DNA of 64,000 nucleotides from Gilvimarinus sp. 2_MG-2023 (GTDB taxonomy: Bacteria; Pseudomonadota; Gammaproteobacteria; Pseudomonadales; Cellvibrionaceae), in contig NZ_JAUOQM010000018.1 of NCBI RefSeq assembly GCF_030547685.1, forward strand, positions 1 through 64,000, read 5' to 3'. The notes beneath the pieces were generated by a model that was not told where the DNA came from, did no database searches, and saw only the letters and a list, made by a program, of their open reading frames with translations. Both the position numbers and the translations under genes were made by a program. Below are positions 42,557 through 51,679 of this stretch, piece by piece (the stretch's first letter is position 1; each line of letters opens with the position of its first letter).

Positions 42557-43234
42557 TTGGTGAACACAATTAATCTTGAAACAGGCTGGTTGAATGAGTT
42601 GCAAGGGGAGTTTGAACAACCCTATATGCAGGCATTAAAAGCTTTTTTACAGGCACAAAAGCAGGCGAACAAGGTGGTTTTTCCACCCTCGGAACTGATG
42701 TTTAATGCATTTAATAGCACCCCTTTTAACAAAGTGAAGGTTGTGATTTTGGGGCAAGACCCTTACCACGGACCGGATCAAGCACACGGCTTGGCTTTTT
42801 CGGTACCAGTAGGTATTAAGCCGCCGCCGTCTTTGGTCAATATATTTAAAGAGATTGAGCGCGATCTCGACATACCAAGGCCTTCTCACGGCTGCTTGCA
42901 GCAGTGGGCCGAGCAGGGGGTGCTGCTGTTAAATGCAACGCTCAGTGTCGAGCAGGCCAAGGCGGGTTCTCATCAAAACCGGGGCTGGGAGGCGTTTACC
43001 GACGCCGCCATTGAAGCGTTGAATCGCGACCGTGAAGGGGTGGTGTTTTTACTGTGGGGCAGCTATGCGCAAAAGAAGGGCCGGCTGATCGACACACAAA
43101 AGCACTTGGTGCTTAAATCCCCGCACCCTTCACCACTGTCTGCTCACCGAGGCTTTATCGGCAATGGGCATTTTAGTCAGGTGAATAGCTATCTACAGCA
43201 AAGAGGTTTAGAACCGATAGAGTGGGGGTTGTGA
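42557..43234 (+). CDS. ung: Uracil-DNA glycosylase
   Basis: 225 aa, family 1 UDG. The water-activating loop [17 protein letters not shown] (~65-81) holds the catalytic Asp, and the DNA-intercalating loop [11 protein letters not shown] (~188-198) the catalytic His and the leucine. It removes uracil from DNA and starts base-excision repair. The start is uncertain between TTG at 42557 and the following GTG at 42560; an AAGGAAG is 9 nt before the TTG. Single gene. Confidence 0.97.
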   Translation: MVNTINLETGWLNELQGEFEQPYMQALKAFLQAQKQANKVVFPPSELMFNAFNSTPFNKVKVVILGQDPYHGPDQAHGLAFSVPVGIKPPPSLVNIFKEIERDLDIPRPSHGCLQQWAEQGVLLLNATLSVEQAKAGSHQNRGWEAFTDAAIEALNRDREGVVFLLWGSYAQKKGRLIDTQKHLVLKSPHPSPLSAHRGFIGNGHFSQVNSYLQQRGLEPIEWGL

Positions 43235-43240
43235 AAGCCG

Positions 43241-43299
43241 TCAGGTGTCAGATGTCTGAAGTCGGACGCATCTGACATCCGACTTCAAGCGTCAGACTT
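43241..43299. repeat. Hairpin-forming dispersed repeat
   Basis: TGAAGTCGGA (43258-43267) and TCCGACTTCA (43279-43288) pair, and GTCAGAT/ATCTGAC pairs add a second level. It begins with GTCAGGTGTCAGATGTC, close to the copy at 159-184. It lies in the gap between two convergent genes and may also act as a terminator. Confidence 0.6.
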
Positions 43300-43302
43300 T
43301 GT

Positions 43303-44139
43303 TTACTGCAACAACGTCATCGCCGCTTCCATCTCATCGGACAAATCTTCGCCTTCGGCCATTTGCATGTCCGGATCCATGCCCAGTCGGTTAAACGCGC
43401 TGACCTGATGGTAGTCTACTTTGCCCAGCGGTGAGTCTGACCCCAGGTAACTTTGCAGCATGGCAACGGTGACAATATCGGCGTAGTCGGCTTGCTCGGT
43501 TTGGCGGTCAAATTTCATGTGTTGAGACGGAACATGGGACAGTTCATCGGGGAAGTCCCAAGCTTTGAGAATCAAGTCGCCAATGGGCCCTTGCAGCTGA
43601 TTAATGACAGTGTCGAGCGTCAGGCTGTCTTTCAGCAGTGAGGGGTGATCTTCGGCGTAGGTCAAAATAGGCAGTACGCCAATTTTGTGAATTAGGCCGG
43701 CCAAGGTCGCTTGGTCGGGGCGCAGCTTGGTGTAGTGTCGGCACAGTACATGACTGATGCCGGCTATTTCACTGGCGCGGGTCCAGGTGTCGCGCATGCG
43801 CTTGTCCACCAAATCGGAGGTGGCTTGAAACATCTGCTGCATGGCAAGGCCGGTGGCGATGTTGCAGGTATAGGCAATGCCCAGGCGCATGACCGCTGTT
43901 TTTAAATCTTCAATGGCTTTGTTGGCCCGCAGTAGGGGGCTGTTGGCCACGCGGACGATGCGGGCAGACAGGGCGGCGTCGTTACCGATCACGTTGGTCA
44001 GCTGGTCCATGTCGGCATCGGGGTCTTCGGCGACCTCCCGAACTTTAAGAGCGGCTTCCGGCAGGGTGGGCAGTACCAGTTTGTCAGATTTGATCGCTGC
44101 GATAATGTCCTGGCGGACGGTATTTACTACTTGACTCAT
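43303..44139 (-). CDS. HDOD-domain protein
   Basis: 278 aa. A single HDOD domain covers ~15-215: LPTLPEAALKVREVAEDPDADMDQLTNVIGNDAALSARIVRVANS near the N-terminus is the family's signature, and LAGLIHKIGVLPILTYAEDH corresponds to the degenerate HD-like core. HDOD proteins lack phosphodiesterase activity and act as signalling scaffolds, often in motility or c-di-GMP pathways. The C-terminus is acidic. It is transcribed alone, downstream of ygfZ in the same direction but with its own start 33 nt after that gene's far end; the link is unclear. Confidence 0.92.
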   Translation of the reverse strand: MSQVVNTVRQDIIAAIKSDKLVLPTLPEAALKVREVAEDPDADMDQLTNVIGNDAALSARIVRVANSPLLRANKAIEDLKTAVMRLGIAYTCNIATGLAMQQMFQATSDLVDKRMRDTWTRASEIAGISHVLCRHYTKLRPDQATLAGLIHKIGVLPILTYAEDHPSLLKDSLTLDTVINQLQGPIGDLILKAWDFPDELSHVPSQHMKFDRQTEQADYADIVTVAMLQSYLGSDSPLGKVDYHQVSAFNRLGMDPDMQMAEGEDLSDEMEAAMTLLQ

Positions 44140-44172
44140 TCGCAGTCCTGTCTCAGTTTTAAGGGGTTAATC

Positions 44173-45180
44173 TCAATTGTGGCTGTTTTTTATAGCATAG
44201 GGCAAGTCTAAACGTTTTGCTTGCTCTGGAGGGTCACCAATATACAGCTCGTCACCGTCTTCATCGGGTAAAACTGCCAGCCCACGGTAGAGTCTATCTT
44301 GCCTCGCTGCCCATTGCACCAGCTGGCCGCGCTTTTTGCCGTCGCTGTCGGTTAAGTCAGAGCCCGCCTCTGGTAGAGCCGCGGCACAAAACTCAATTGG
44401 GTAGAGGTGTTTTTTTAATTTGCCTTTATAGTGCAGGCGCGCAACCACCTCTTGGCCGGTGTAGCAGCCTTTTTTAAAGCTAACGGCGCCTATCTCCGGG
44501 TAGTTTAAGTCTTGCGGGGTAAAGAGCTCGCTGGTGGCGGTTGTTACATCCGCTCGTCCGGCGTTGATCAGGCCCAGTTGCCACTGTCCTGTTGCCGCGG
44601 GGGTGAAGGCTTCACGCAATGTTAACCACTGCGCTTGGCTGGCCTCTTGTTTAAGCCAGAGTTCGATTTGATCGGTGTCGTGTTTTAACGCGATCAGCTC
44701 CTGCGTGACAACCAGCCGCTCGGATTCGGCAAATGCCAGCCCCAGAGTATCGGCCAGTGCCTGTTCGGCGCCCGCGCCGCAGACTCCAAGCGCCTGCCAG
44801 TCCTCGGCGGGGCTGAGGGTGACCTTGGAAAAAACAGCGTATTTGGTCAGTCCCGTTATAAACGTGTCGGCCAAATCGTGTGAGGTGCGCAGCAGTAAAG
44901 CTTCGGGTTCGGTTTGTGCCACGGCAAAACTGGCTATCACGCGGCCTTTTAAATTGCACTGCGCCCCTGGTAGCCATTGAGTCGGGCTTAATTCGCGCAG
45001 ATCACAGGTCACTTGACCCTGTAAAAATTTGGCTGCCTCGGCCCCTTTGATGTGCACCAGGGCTGTGTTGCCTAGATCGCATAGGTAGGGCGCTTGGGCA
45101 TCAATGGCGGGAAAGCTGGCGCCGCCGTCGGCTGCAAAGCGGGCGCCTTGTTGTTGCAGAAAATCTTGCCAGTGGCTCAT
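44173..45180 (-). CDS. ygfZ: Folate-binding Fe-S maintenance protein YgfZ
   Basis: 335 aa with the YgfZ/GcvT-like folate-binding fold and the hallmark KKGCYTGQEVVARLHYKGKLKKHLY (~237-261), whose cysteine is essential in E. coli YgfZ. The N-terminal half contains IKGAEAAKFLQGQVTCDL. YgfZ works with tetrahydrofolate to keep certain Fe-S proteins, such as MiaB, functional. Unlike GcvT it is not a glycine-cleavage enzyme. The KGCYTGQE motif distinguishes it clearly. Confidence 0.95.
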   Translation of the reverse strand: MSHWQDFLQQQGARFAADGGASFPAIDAQAPYLCDLGNTALVHIKGAEAAKFLQGQVTCDLRELSPTQWLPGAQCNLKGRVIASFAVAQTEPEALLLRTSHDLADTFITGLTKYAVFSKVTLSPAEDWQALGVCGAGAEQALADTLGLAFAESERLVVTQELIALKHDTDQIELWLKQEASQAQWLTLREAFTPAATGQWQLGLINAGRADVTTATSELFTPQDLNYPEIGAVSFKKGCYTGQEVVARLHYKGKLKKHLYPIEFCAAALPEAGSDLTDSDGKKRGQLVQWAARQDRLYRGLAVLPDEDGDELYIGDPPEQAKRLDLPYAIKNSHN

Positions 45181-45255
45181 AGTGCGTTTAGTTCACCTGT
45201 TCGAAAGTGTACGCCATCAAAACATACCGCCAAGCATTTTGGGAAGGCGGCGGCC

Positions 45256-46191
45256 TTACTGAGTGAGCAAAAACTCAACCAGCGCTTTTTGGGCGTGTAA
45301 TCGGTTTTCCGCTTCTTGCCATACGACCGAGTCGGGCGCATCGAGCAAATCAGCGCTCACTTCTTTGCCGCGATAAGCCGGTAAGCAGTGCATAAATAAA
45401 GCGTCGGCGGCGGCGTGGCTCATAAGCTCGGCATTGACTTGATAGTCCGCAAAAGCGCGTTCGCGCGCGCCTTTTTCTTCCTCTTGCCCCATGGAGGCCC
45501 AGGTGTCAGTCACTACCAGGTCGGCGCCGGTGGCCGCTTCGGTCGGGGTATCGCACAGCTTAATGCGGTTTTGTTGCGAGGCCACTAAGTCGGCATCGGG
45601 GGCGAACCCGTTCGGCGCGGCAATGCGCAATTCAAAGTCGCACAGACCGGCGGCATTAATGTATGAGTTACACATATTGTTGCCGTCGCCGATCCAGGCC
45701 ACGCTTTTGCCCTGCATAGAGCCGCGCTGTTCGACAAAAGTCTGAATGTCGGCCAGTAGCTGGCAGGGGTGAAATTGGTCGGTTAGGGCGTTGATGACGG
45801 GCACTCTGGAATAGGCGGCAAAGCGCTCGATGATGTCGTGGCCAAAGGTGCGAATCATCACGATATCAACCATGCGCGAGAGTACGCGGGCCGAATCTTC
45901 GATCGGTTCGCCGCGGCCGAGTTGAGTGTCGCGCGGGGATAAAAACATGGCGTGCCCGCCCAGTTGGGCCATGCCCGTTTCAAATGAAACGCGCGTGCGG
46001 GTTGAGGATTTTTCAAAAATCATCCCCATCACTTTGCGCTCCAGCAAGGGCTTGTCGCGACCTTCGTAAACCTCGGATTTCAGTTCAATGGCGCGGGCAA
46101 TAATATCCTGCAGCTCGGTTTTACTGACATCGTTCAAGGTCAGAAAGTGACGAACGTTTTGGTTGGCTTGCGGGGCGTTAGTAGTCACCAT
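45256..46191 (-). CDS. argF: Ornithine carbamoyltransferase
   Basis: 311 aa. Carbamoyl-phosphate loop SSTRTR in [12 protein letters not shown] (~58-69), HPCQ in [10 protein letters not shown] (~137-146), and the ornithine-side [11 protein letters not shown] (~267-277). It makes citrulline from ornithine and carbamoyl phosphate in arginine synthesis. The ATG follows the argD stop by 9 nt, so both genes form an argD-argF operon read leftward. Confidence 0.97.
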   Translation of the reverse strand: MVTTNAPQANQNVRHFLTLNDVSKTELQDIIARAIELKSEVYEGRDKPLLERKVMGMIFEKSSTRTRVSFETGMAQLGGHAMFLSPRDTQLGRGEPIEDSARVLSRMVDIVMIRTFGHDIIERFAAYSRVPVINALTDQFHPCQLLADIQTFVEQRGSMQGKSVAWIGDGNNMCNSYINAAGLCDFELRIAAPNGFAPDADLVASQQNRIKLCDTPTEAATGADLVVTDTWASMGQEEEKGARERAFADYQVNAELMSHAAADALFMHCLPAYRGKEVSADLLDAPDSVVWQEAENRLHAQKALVEFLLTQ

Positions 46192-46200
46192 GATGACGCC

Positions 46201-47376
46201 TTATTCTGTCGGTTGAAAGTTTGCAATGAGCTCCACCACACCGTTGACTAAGGTGTCGGTTTCTTCATCGGTCATAATAAACGTCGGCAGTAAACGAACG
46301 GTGTTGCCGGCGGTCACGTTAATCAGTAAGCCCAGCTCGCGCGCTTTAGCGACCAGTTCTGAGCAGGGGTGTTCCAGCTCGATGCCGATCATCAGGCCCT
46401 GGCCGCGAATATCCACGACCATGTCGTTGTGCGCCAGTTTTTGCTCAAACGCCTGCAGCATTTGATGGCCGCGTTCGGCCACGGTAGCCATTAGGTTGCT
46501 CTCGGTTAGGGTGTCCACAACGGCACTGGCCGCGTGACAGGCGAGCGGATTGCCGCCAAAGGTCGAGCCGTGGTTGCCGGGCCCAAAAATATCCGCCGCC
46601 GGGCCGTGAGCGAGGCAGGCGCCGATAGGCACACCGTTGCCGAGGCCTTTGGCCGTAGTGACCACGTCCGGTAAAAAGTCATAGTGCTGATAGGCAAAGT
46701 AGGCGCCGGTGCGGCCATTGCCGGTTTGTATTTCATCCAGCATTAACAGCCATTCGTGACGGTCACACAGGGCGCGCAATTGCGGCAAGTACTGCTCGTC
46801 GGGTACGCGCACACCGCCTTCGCCCTGCACCGGCTCTACCAACACCGCCACAATGTTTTTGTGTTCGGCGGCCAAGACTTCAATAGCGGCAATATCGTTA
46901 AACGGCGCACGGACAAAACCCGGTAGTAAAGGCTCAAAACCTTTTTGCGCATTGGCGTTGCCGGTGGCGGTCAGTGTTGCCATGGTGCGGCCGTGAAACG
47001 CGCTGTTCATGACTACGATGGTAGGGGTGTCTGTGCCTTTGTCGTTGCCGTACTTGCGCGCCATTTTAATGGCCGCTTCATTGGCCTCGGCGCCGGAGTT
47101 GGAAAAGAACACCTTGTCCATTTTTGACACGGCACAAAGCTTATCGGCCAGCGCTTTTTGCGGCGGGATATTGTATAAGTTTGATACGTGCAAGAGCGTG
47201 TCGGCCTGCTCGGTGAGCGCGCGGGTAACCGCCGCGTGCGAGTGGCCCAACCCACAGACAGCGATACCACTGATGGCGTCGATGTAGCTGTTGCCGGCAT
47301 CGTCCCATACGCGACTGCCAGCACCCTTGGTTAGGGTTAGGGTCCTTTCGCCATAGGTGTTCATCAATGTCGACAT
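46201..47376 (-). CDS. argD: Acetylornithine aminotransferase
   Basis: 391 aa, class III PLP aminotransferase. The PLP lysine is in VTTAKGLGNGVPIG (~238-251), preceded by the Asp of MLDEIQTGNGRTG. N-terminal YIDAISGIAVCGLGHSH is typical. It converts N-acetylglutamate semialdehyde to N-acetylornithine and may also serve lysine synthesis (DapC). First gene of argD-argF. GGAG lies about 10 nt before the ATG. A 6-5-6 palindrome (47481-47497) in the divergent upstream region could be an operator; no clear ArgR box was found. Confidence 0.95.
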   Translation of the reverse strand: MSTLMNTYGERTLTLTKGAGSRVWDDAGNSYIDAISGIAVCGLGHSHAAVTRALTEQADTLLHVSNLYNIPPQKALADKLCAVSKMDKVFFSNSGAEANEAAIKMARKYGNDKGTDTPTIVVMNSAFHGRTMATLTATGNANAQKGFEPLLPGFVRAPFNDIAAIEVLAAEHKNIVAVLVEPVQGEGGVRVPDEQYLPQLRALCDRHEWLLMLDEIQTGNGRTGAYFAYQHYDFLPDVVTTAKGLGNGVPIGACLAHGPAADIFGPGNHGSTFGGNPLACHAASAVVDTLTESNLMATVAERGHQMLQAFEQKLAHNDMVVDIRGQGLMIGIELEHPCSELVAKARELGLLINVTAGNTVRLLPTFIMTDEETDTLVNGVVELIANFQPTE

Positions 47377-47480
47377 TTAACGTTGCTCCACGGTCAAAAT
47401 TCAAAATAAAAAACGCTTCGCCGGAACCAAGGTGAGTTGGTTCAGATCGAGGACGTATTCAAGGAAATACTTTCGACAAT

Positions 47481-47497
47481 GCAGTGGTTAACACTGC
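47481..47497. promoter_or_regulatory. Palindrome between argD and the hydrolase gene
   Basis: GCAGTG-GTTAA-CACTGC, perfect arms, about 105 bases upstream of argD and 140 upstream of the divergent gene. A candidate operator of unknown owner. Confidence 0.35.
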
Positions 47498-47638
47498 GGC
47501 CACATACAGCTCTTAGAGCTGGTGTTTAACCATTGGCGAGGGCGAGCTGGCGCCGCACAATCGCCGCGAAACAGTCGATACTATAGGGATTGGGCGCGCT
47601 TGGCAAATACCGTAGAATGCCCCTCCCGAGGAGGAGTT

Positions 47639-49192
47639 ATGAACGCCATTGAATTGAGTGTATTTGCCAGCCGCTTATCGGCCATCTGTGAGGAAATGGG
47701 GGCCTTATTAAAATGCGCCGCCTTTTCCCCCAATATTAAAGATCGGCTGGACTTCTCCTGCGCCCTGTTTGACCCCGATGGGCAGCTGGCGGCGCAGGCG
47801 GCGCATATTCCTGTGCACCTAGGCAGCATGGCCTACGCCATGGCCGATATCGTGGAAAGCCACCCCTGGCAGCCGGGCGATATGCTGGTGGTGAACGACC
47901 CCTATCTGGGGGGCACCCACCTGCCCGATGTCACGGTTATTGCACCGGTTTATGGTTTTGAGCAGCTGGTGGGGTTTGCCGCCAATCGGGCGCACCATGC
48001 CAACATCGGCGCCAGTGAGCCGGGCTCAATGCCGGTATCGACCTGCCTGCAAGAAGAGGGCGAGATTATTCCCCCCACTTTATTGGTTAGGCGGGACGAG
48101 GTGGTCAGTGACGTGATGAATCGTCTGTGCGGTACCGACAGCCAAGCCACTCACAGTATTCAGGCGCGCGGTGATTTTGCCGCTCAGATCAGTGCCTGTC
48201 GTCTCGGTGCTGACCGCCTAACGGAACAAGTTGAAGCCTTAGGGGTGGCCTCGTATATGACCTCTTTGCGAGCCTTAAATGACTACGCCGAGCGTTTGGC
48301 TCGCCACGCTTTGAGTGTTATCCCCCAAGGCCGTTATCGGTTTCGGGATTATATGGATGACGACGGCCTGGGGCAGAGCGATATTGAAATTGCCGTTACG
48401 ATTGATGTCTCTGAACGAGGGGTGGCGGTGGATTTTACCGGCACCTCGGGGCAAGTGAGCGGCAATATTAACTGTCCACTGTCTGTGGCCGCGGCCGCGG
48501 CGTTTTATGCGTTGCGTTGTTTAATGCCGCCGCAAACACCGGCCTGCGCGGGGACTTTTCGGCCCATCCAAATTACGGCACCTATAGGTTGCCTGGTCAA
48601 TGCGCAAAGGCCCGCTGCCGTGGCGGCGGGCAACGTAGAAACCTCTACCCGGATGGTGGACGTTGTGCTTGGGGCTTTGGCGCAAACCCTGCCCGAACTT
48701 ATTCCGGCGGCCAGCACCGGCTCGATGAATAATGTCGCCATGGGCGCGCATGCCACAGCGCAGCAGCCGCGCTGGGACTACTACGAAACCAATGGCGGCG
48801 GTATGGGTGCGGGTAAAAACGGCGGCGGGCTCAGCGGTGTGCAAACCCATATGACCAACACCCTAAATACACCCATTGAAAGCCTCGAGCAGCACTATCC
48901 GCTGCGGGTGACGCGTTACCAATTGCGCCGAGGTTCCGGGGGCAAAGGTAAAGTGTGCGGCGGAGACGGCCTGATTCGCGAGTACCAATTTTTGGCACCG
49001 ACGCGGTTAACCTTGCTGACTGAGCGCCGCTCTTACACTCCCTGGGGGCTCATGGGCGGCGAGCCCGGCGCAGCCGGAGAAAACTTACTTAATGGCGAAC
49101 TATTACCGGCCAAAATTGCGATCGATGTGGCAACCGGTGATGTACTGACTCTTGCCACCGCAGGCGGTGGTGGTTGGGGCAAGGCCAGCTAG
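47639..49192 (+). CDS. Hydantoinase B/5-oxoprolinase B-type protein
   Basis: 517 aa from the ATG at 47639, which has GAGGAG 5 nt upstream; the frame is open further upstream without a ribosome site. It matches HyuB: CEEMGALLKCAAFSPNIKDRLDFSCALFDPDGQL near the N-terminus, NDPYLGGTHLPDVT (~84-97), a glycine-rich NGGGMGAGKNGGGLSGVQTHMTNTLNTP (~386-413), and RRGSGGKGKVCGGDGLIRE. HyuB normally works with HyuA in ATP-dependent opening of hydantoin or 5-oxoproline rings. No hyuA is nearby, and hrpB follows almost directly. Either the partner is elsewhere or the protein acts alone. Confidence 0.9.
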   Translation: MNAIELSVFASRLSAICEEMGALLKCAAFSPNIKDRLDFSCALFDPDGQLAAQAAHIPVHLGSMAYAMADIVESHPWQPGDMLVVNDPYLGGTHLPDVTVIAPVYGFEQLVGFAANRAHHANIGASEPGSMPVSTCLQEEGEIIPPTLLVRRDEVVSDVMNRLCGTDSQATHSIQARGDFAAQISACRLGADRLTEQVEALGVASYMTSLRALNDYAERLARHALSVIPQGRYRFRDYMDDDGLGQSDIEIAVTIDVSERGVAVDFTGTSGQVSGNINCPLSVAAAAAFYALRCLMPPQTPACAGTFRPIQITAPIGCLVNAQRPAAVAAGNVETSTRMVDVVLGALAQTLPELIPAASTGSMNNVAMGAHATAQQPRWDYYETNGGGMGAGKNGGGLSGVQTHMTNTLNTPIESLEQHYPLRVTRYQLRRGSGGKGKVCGGDGLIREYQFLAPTRLTLLTERRSYTPWGLMGGEPGAAGENLLNGELLPAKIAIDVATGDVLTLATAGGGGWGKAS

Positions 49193-49200
49193 GGGCAATC

Positions 49201-51651
49201 GTGGATTCTGTTATTGATTTACCACTCGCGAGTTTGCGCGACGAGTTTGTCCGGGCATTGGGGCAGGGCAGCTTATTGTTGGAGGCCGAACCCGGAGCGG
49301 GTAAGTCTACCCTGGCGCCTTTGTGGGTGCTGGAAGCGTTGGGTAGCCGTGGCCAAATTTGGCTGATCCAGCCGCGCATTTTGGCAGCGCGCGCGCTGGC
49401 CAACCGGCTGGCGGCCATACTGAAAGTAGAGCTCGGCACGCGTGTGGGTTATCAAGTGCCTTTTGAGTCGCGTTTTAATCAAGATACCCAGCTTCTGGTA
49501 ATGACGCCGGGTGTTCTGCTGCAGCGATTATTGGCCGACCCAGAACTCACGGCCGTGGCCGCGGTAATGCTCGATGAAATTCACGAGCGCTCGGTGCAGC
49601 AGGATACCGCTTGGGCATTTCTGCAGGAGACGGAAATCCTGCGTGATGATTTGCAGTTAGTGTTGATGTCGGCCACGCCCGATCAACTGCTGCGTGATCA
49701 AGTGGCCCAATCGTTGTACAGTCCTGGCCGCTGTTTTCCGGTGGCGCTAGAATACTGTCCGGCAAAAACTCAGACGAAATTCCCCGAGCGCCTGGAAGAA
49801 CACCTGCTGCGAACGCTTAAAGCCTCGGCCGGTTGGCAGCAAGAGACTTTATTGGTGTTTCTGCCTGGCTGGCGTGATATTGAGCGCTGTCAGCAGACAC
49901 TGAAAACCAACTACCCGACCCAGTCTGTGTTTACCTTGCACAGTCGGGTCAGCAGTGCCGAGCAGATGGCGGCGCTCGACCCCGCATCCGGCCCGCGCAT
50001 TATCTTAGCGACCAATATTGCCGAAACCTCGTTAACCATAGCGGATGTCACCTTGGTGATTGACAGTGGCTTAGTGCGCGAGCCGGATTATCAACAGCGC
50101 ACCGGTGTCAGCCGATTGCACACCCGGCGAATATCGCAGGCCAGTGCCGAGCAACGCAGCGGTCGGGCAGGCAGGGTGCAGGCCGGTCACTGTATTCGCC
50201 TGTGGCCAGAGTCAGAGCCCCTGGCACCCCAAACGCTGCCAGAAATACGCCGCTGCGATTACCTACCTTTGGCGCTGCAATTAGCCCATTGGGGGACGCC
50301 CGCCCGAGAGCTACCATGGCTGGAACCACCCGGCGCCATGGCTTTGCAGCAGTCGTTGCAAACCTTGCAACAGTGGCAACTGATCGATAGCGCTGGCGCC
50401 ATTACCGGGCTGGGTAGCCAGGTTTCGGCGCTGGGTACGCACCCACGTATCGCGGCACTGTTGCTGCACGCCAGTCCCTATTTACCGTCATTTTCCTGGC
50501 TGATGCTGTTGGCTTTGGCTATGCATTTTGACCTGTCAGGTGAGGGGAGTGTGCAAGAGTGGCTGGCCCAAGCGGACCACGAGTTTGGTCGCGACCGGCG
50601 CTGGCAGACATTGGCGCGCCGTTGGTGCCGGGTATTGTCTATTACCGTTAAACCCTCAGCCGAGTGGTCCATGTTATCGCCCGAAGCTAGCCAGTGTGTG
50701 GCTGGTGTACTGGCCGAGCGCATAGGCCACAGTGATGGCGATGGTCGCTACCGGCTCAACAGTGGCGTAACCGTTGCGCTGCGCTCTACCGCCGAGTGGG
50801 CGCTGCTGCTGCAAATTTCGGCTCGGGGCCGCGCTTTGACCGGAGTCGCTGTTGATCTGTCTCTCGAGCGCGAGCAAATTCGGCATTTGGCGCAGGCCAG
50901 GGTGACGCTCGAACAGCAGGGCACAGGGGCCAAAAAGCGCTGGTTTCGCGTTTGCCGTTATTACCTCGGCGGTAAAGAGATCGACAGCCAGCGCCAGCCT
51001 TTGTCCGCAGACGACATACCCGATGCCATTATAAAAAGCGTGAAGGATAGAGGCCTGTCGAATCTGCCTTGGGCTCAAGGGGCGTTGACGTTATTGCTGC
51101 GTGCTCGACTGGCCGAGCGCTACCAACTGTTGGCCTTGCCGCCACTGGATGCCGAATGCTTACAAGCCAGCCTACACGATTGGCTGAGTGGGTTTCTCAA
51201 TTCGCAGTCGGACATCGCACACTTACCACTGGAGCAAGGGTTGGCTTTCTACTTAGGCTTTGAAACTGTTCAGGCCTTGGATAAGGCATTGCCGTTACGA
51301 TTGTCATTGCCTAGCGGTCGCAAGGTTGAGGTGAATTATTGGGGCGGCGGGGATTGTGAGGCGCAGGTGCGTGACGGCCCATTGGGAGAACCAAGTATTG
51401 CCGCTAAACTGCAAGAATTTTTTGGCGCCAAGCAGTGTTCTCTGCCAGCAAGCCAGGTGCCACTGGCGATTGAATTGTTATCCCCCGCCGGGCGGCCACT
51501 GGCTATTACCCGAGATTTAGCCTTCTTTTGGCGAGAAGTGTATCCTGAGGTCCGCCGCGAAGTGCGTGGTCGCTACGCCAAGCATCCCTGGCCTGAAGAC
51601 CCTCTGAATCATAGTGCGACTCACCTAACCAAGCGGCGGCTCGAATCTTAA
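49201..51651 (+). CDS. hrpB: ATP-dependent helicase HrpB
   Basis: 816 aa from the GTG at 49201, preferred because AGGGG lies 4-5 nt upstream; an earlier in-frame start overlaps the preceding gene. DEAH-type motifs: Walker A EPGAGKSTLAP (~27-37), DEIH in VMLDEIHERSVQ (~121-132), SATP in LMSATPDQ, and motif VI SAEQRSGRAGRVQAG. The C-terminal ~200 residues are the HrpB-specific tail. It is a cytoplasmic RNA helicase-like protein of still poorly defined role. The gene follows the HyuB stop by 8 nt, so they may be co-transcribed. Confidence 0.95.
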   Translation: MDSVIDLPLASLRDEFVRALGQGSLLLEAEPGAGKSTLAPLWVLEALGSRGQIWLIQPRILAARALANRLAAILKVELGTRVGYQVPFESRFNQDTQLLVMTPGVLLQRLLADPELTAVAAVMLDEIHERSVQQDTAWAFLQETEILRDDLQLVLMSATPDQLLRDQVAQSLYSPGRCFPVALEYCPAKTQTKFPERLEEHLLRTLKASAGWQQETLLVFLPGWRDIERCQQTLKTNYPTQSVFTLHSRVSSAEQMAALDPASGPRIILATNIAETSLTIADVTLVIDSGLVREPDYQQRTGVSRLHTRRISQASAEQRSGRAGRVQAGHCIRLWPESEPLAPQTLPEIRRCDYLPLALQLAHWGTPARELPWLEPPGAMALQQSLQTLQQWQLIDSAGAITGLGSQVSALGTHPRIAALLLHASPYLPSFSWLMLLALAMHFDLSGEGSVQEWLAQADHEFGRDRRWQTLARRWCRVLSITVKPSAEWSMLSPEASQCVAGVLAERIGHSDGDGRYRLNSGVTVALRSTAEWALLLQISARGRALTGVAVDLSLEREQIRHLAQARVTLEQQGTGAKKRWFRVCRYYLGGKEIDSQRQPLSADDIPDAIIKSVKDRGLSNLPWAQGALTLLLRARLAERYQLLALPPLDAECLQASLHDWLSGFLNSQSDIAHLPLEQGLAFYLGFETVQALDKALPLRLSLPSGRKVEVNYWGGGDCEAQVRDGPLGEPSIAAKLQEFFGAKQCSLPASQVPLAIELLSPAGRPLAITRDLAFFWREVYPEVRREVRGRYAKHPWPEDPLNHSATHLTKRRLES

Positions 51652-51679
51652 ATATATTATTTATGGAGTCAGTAGTTTA

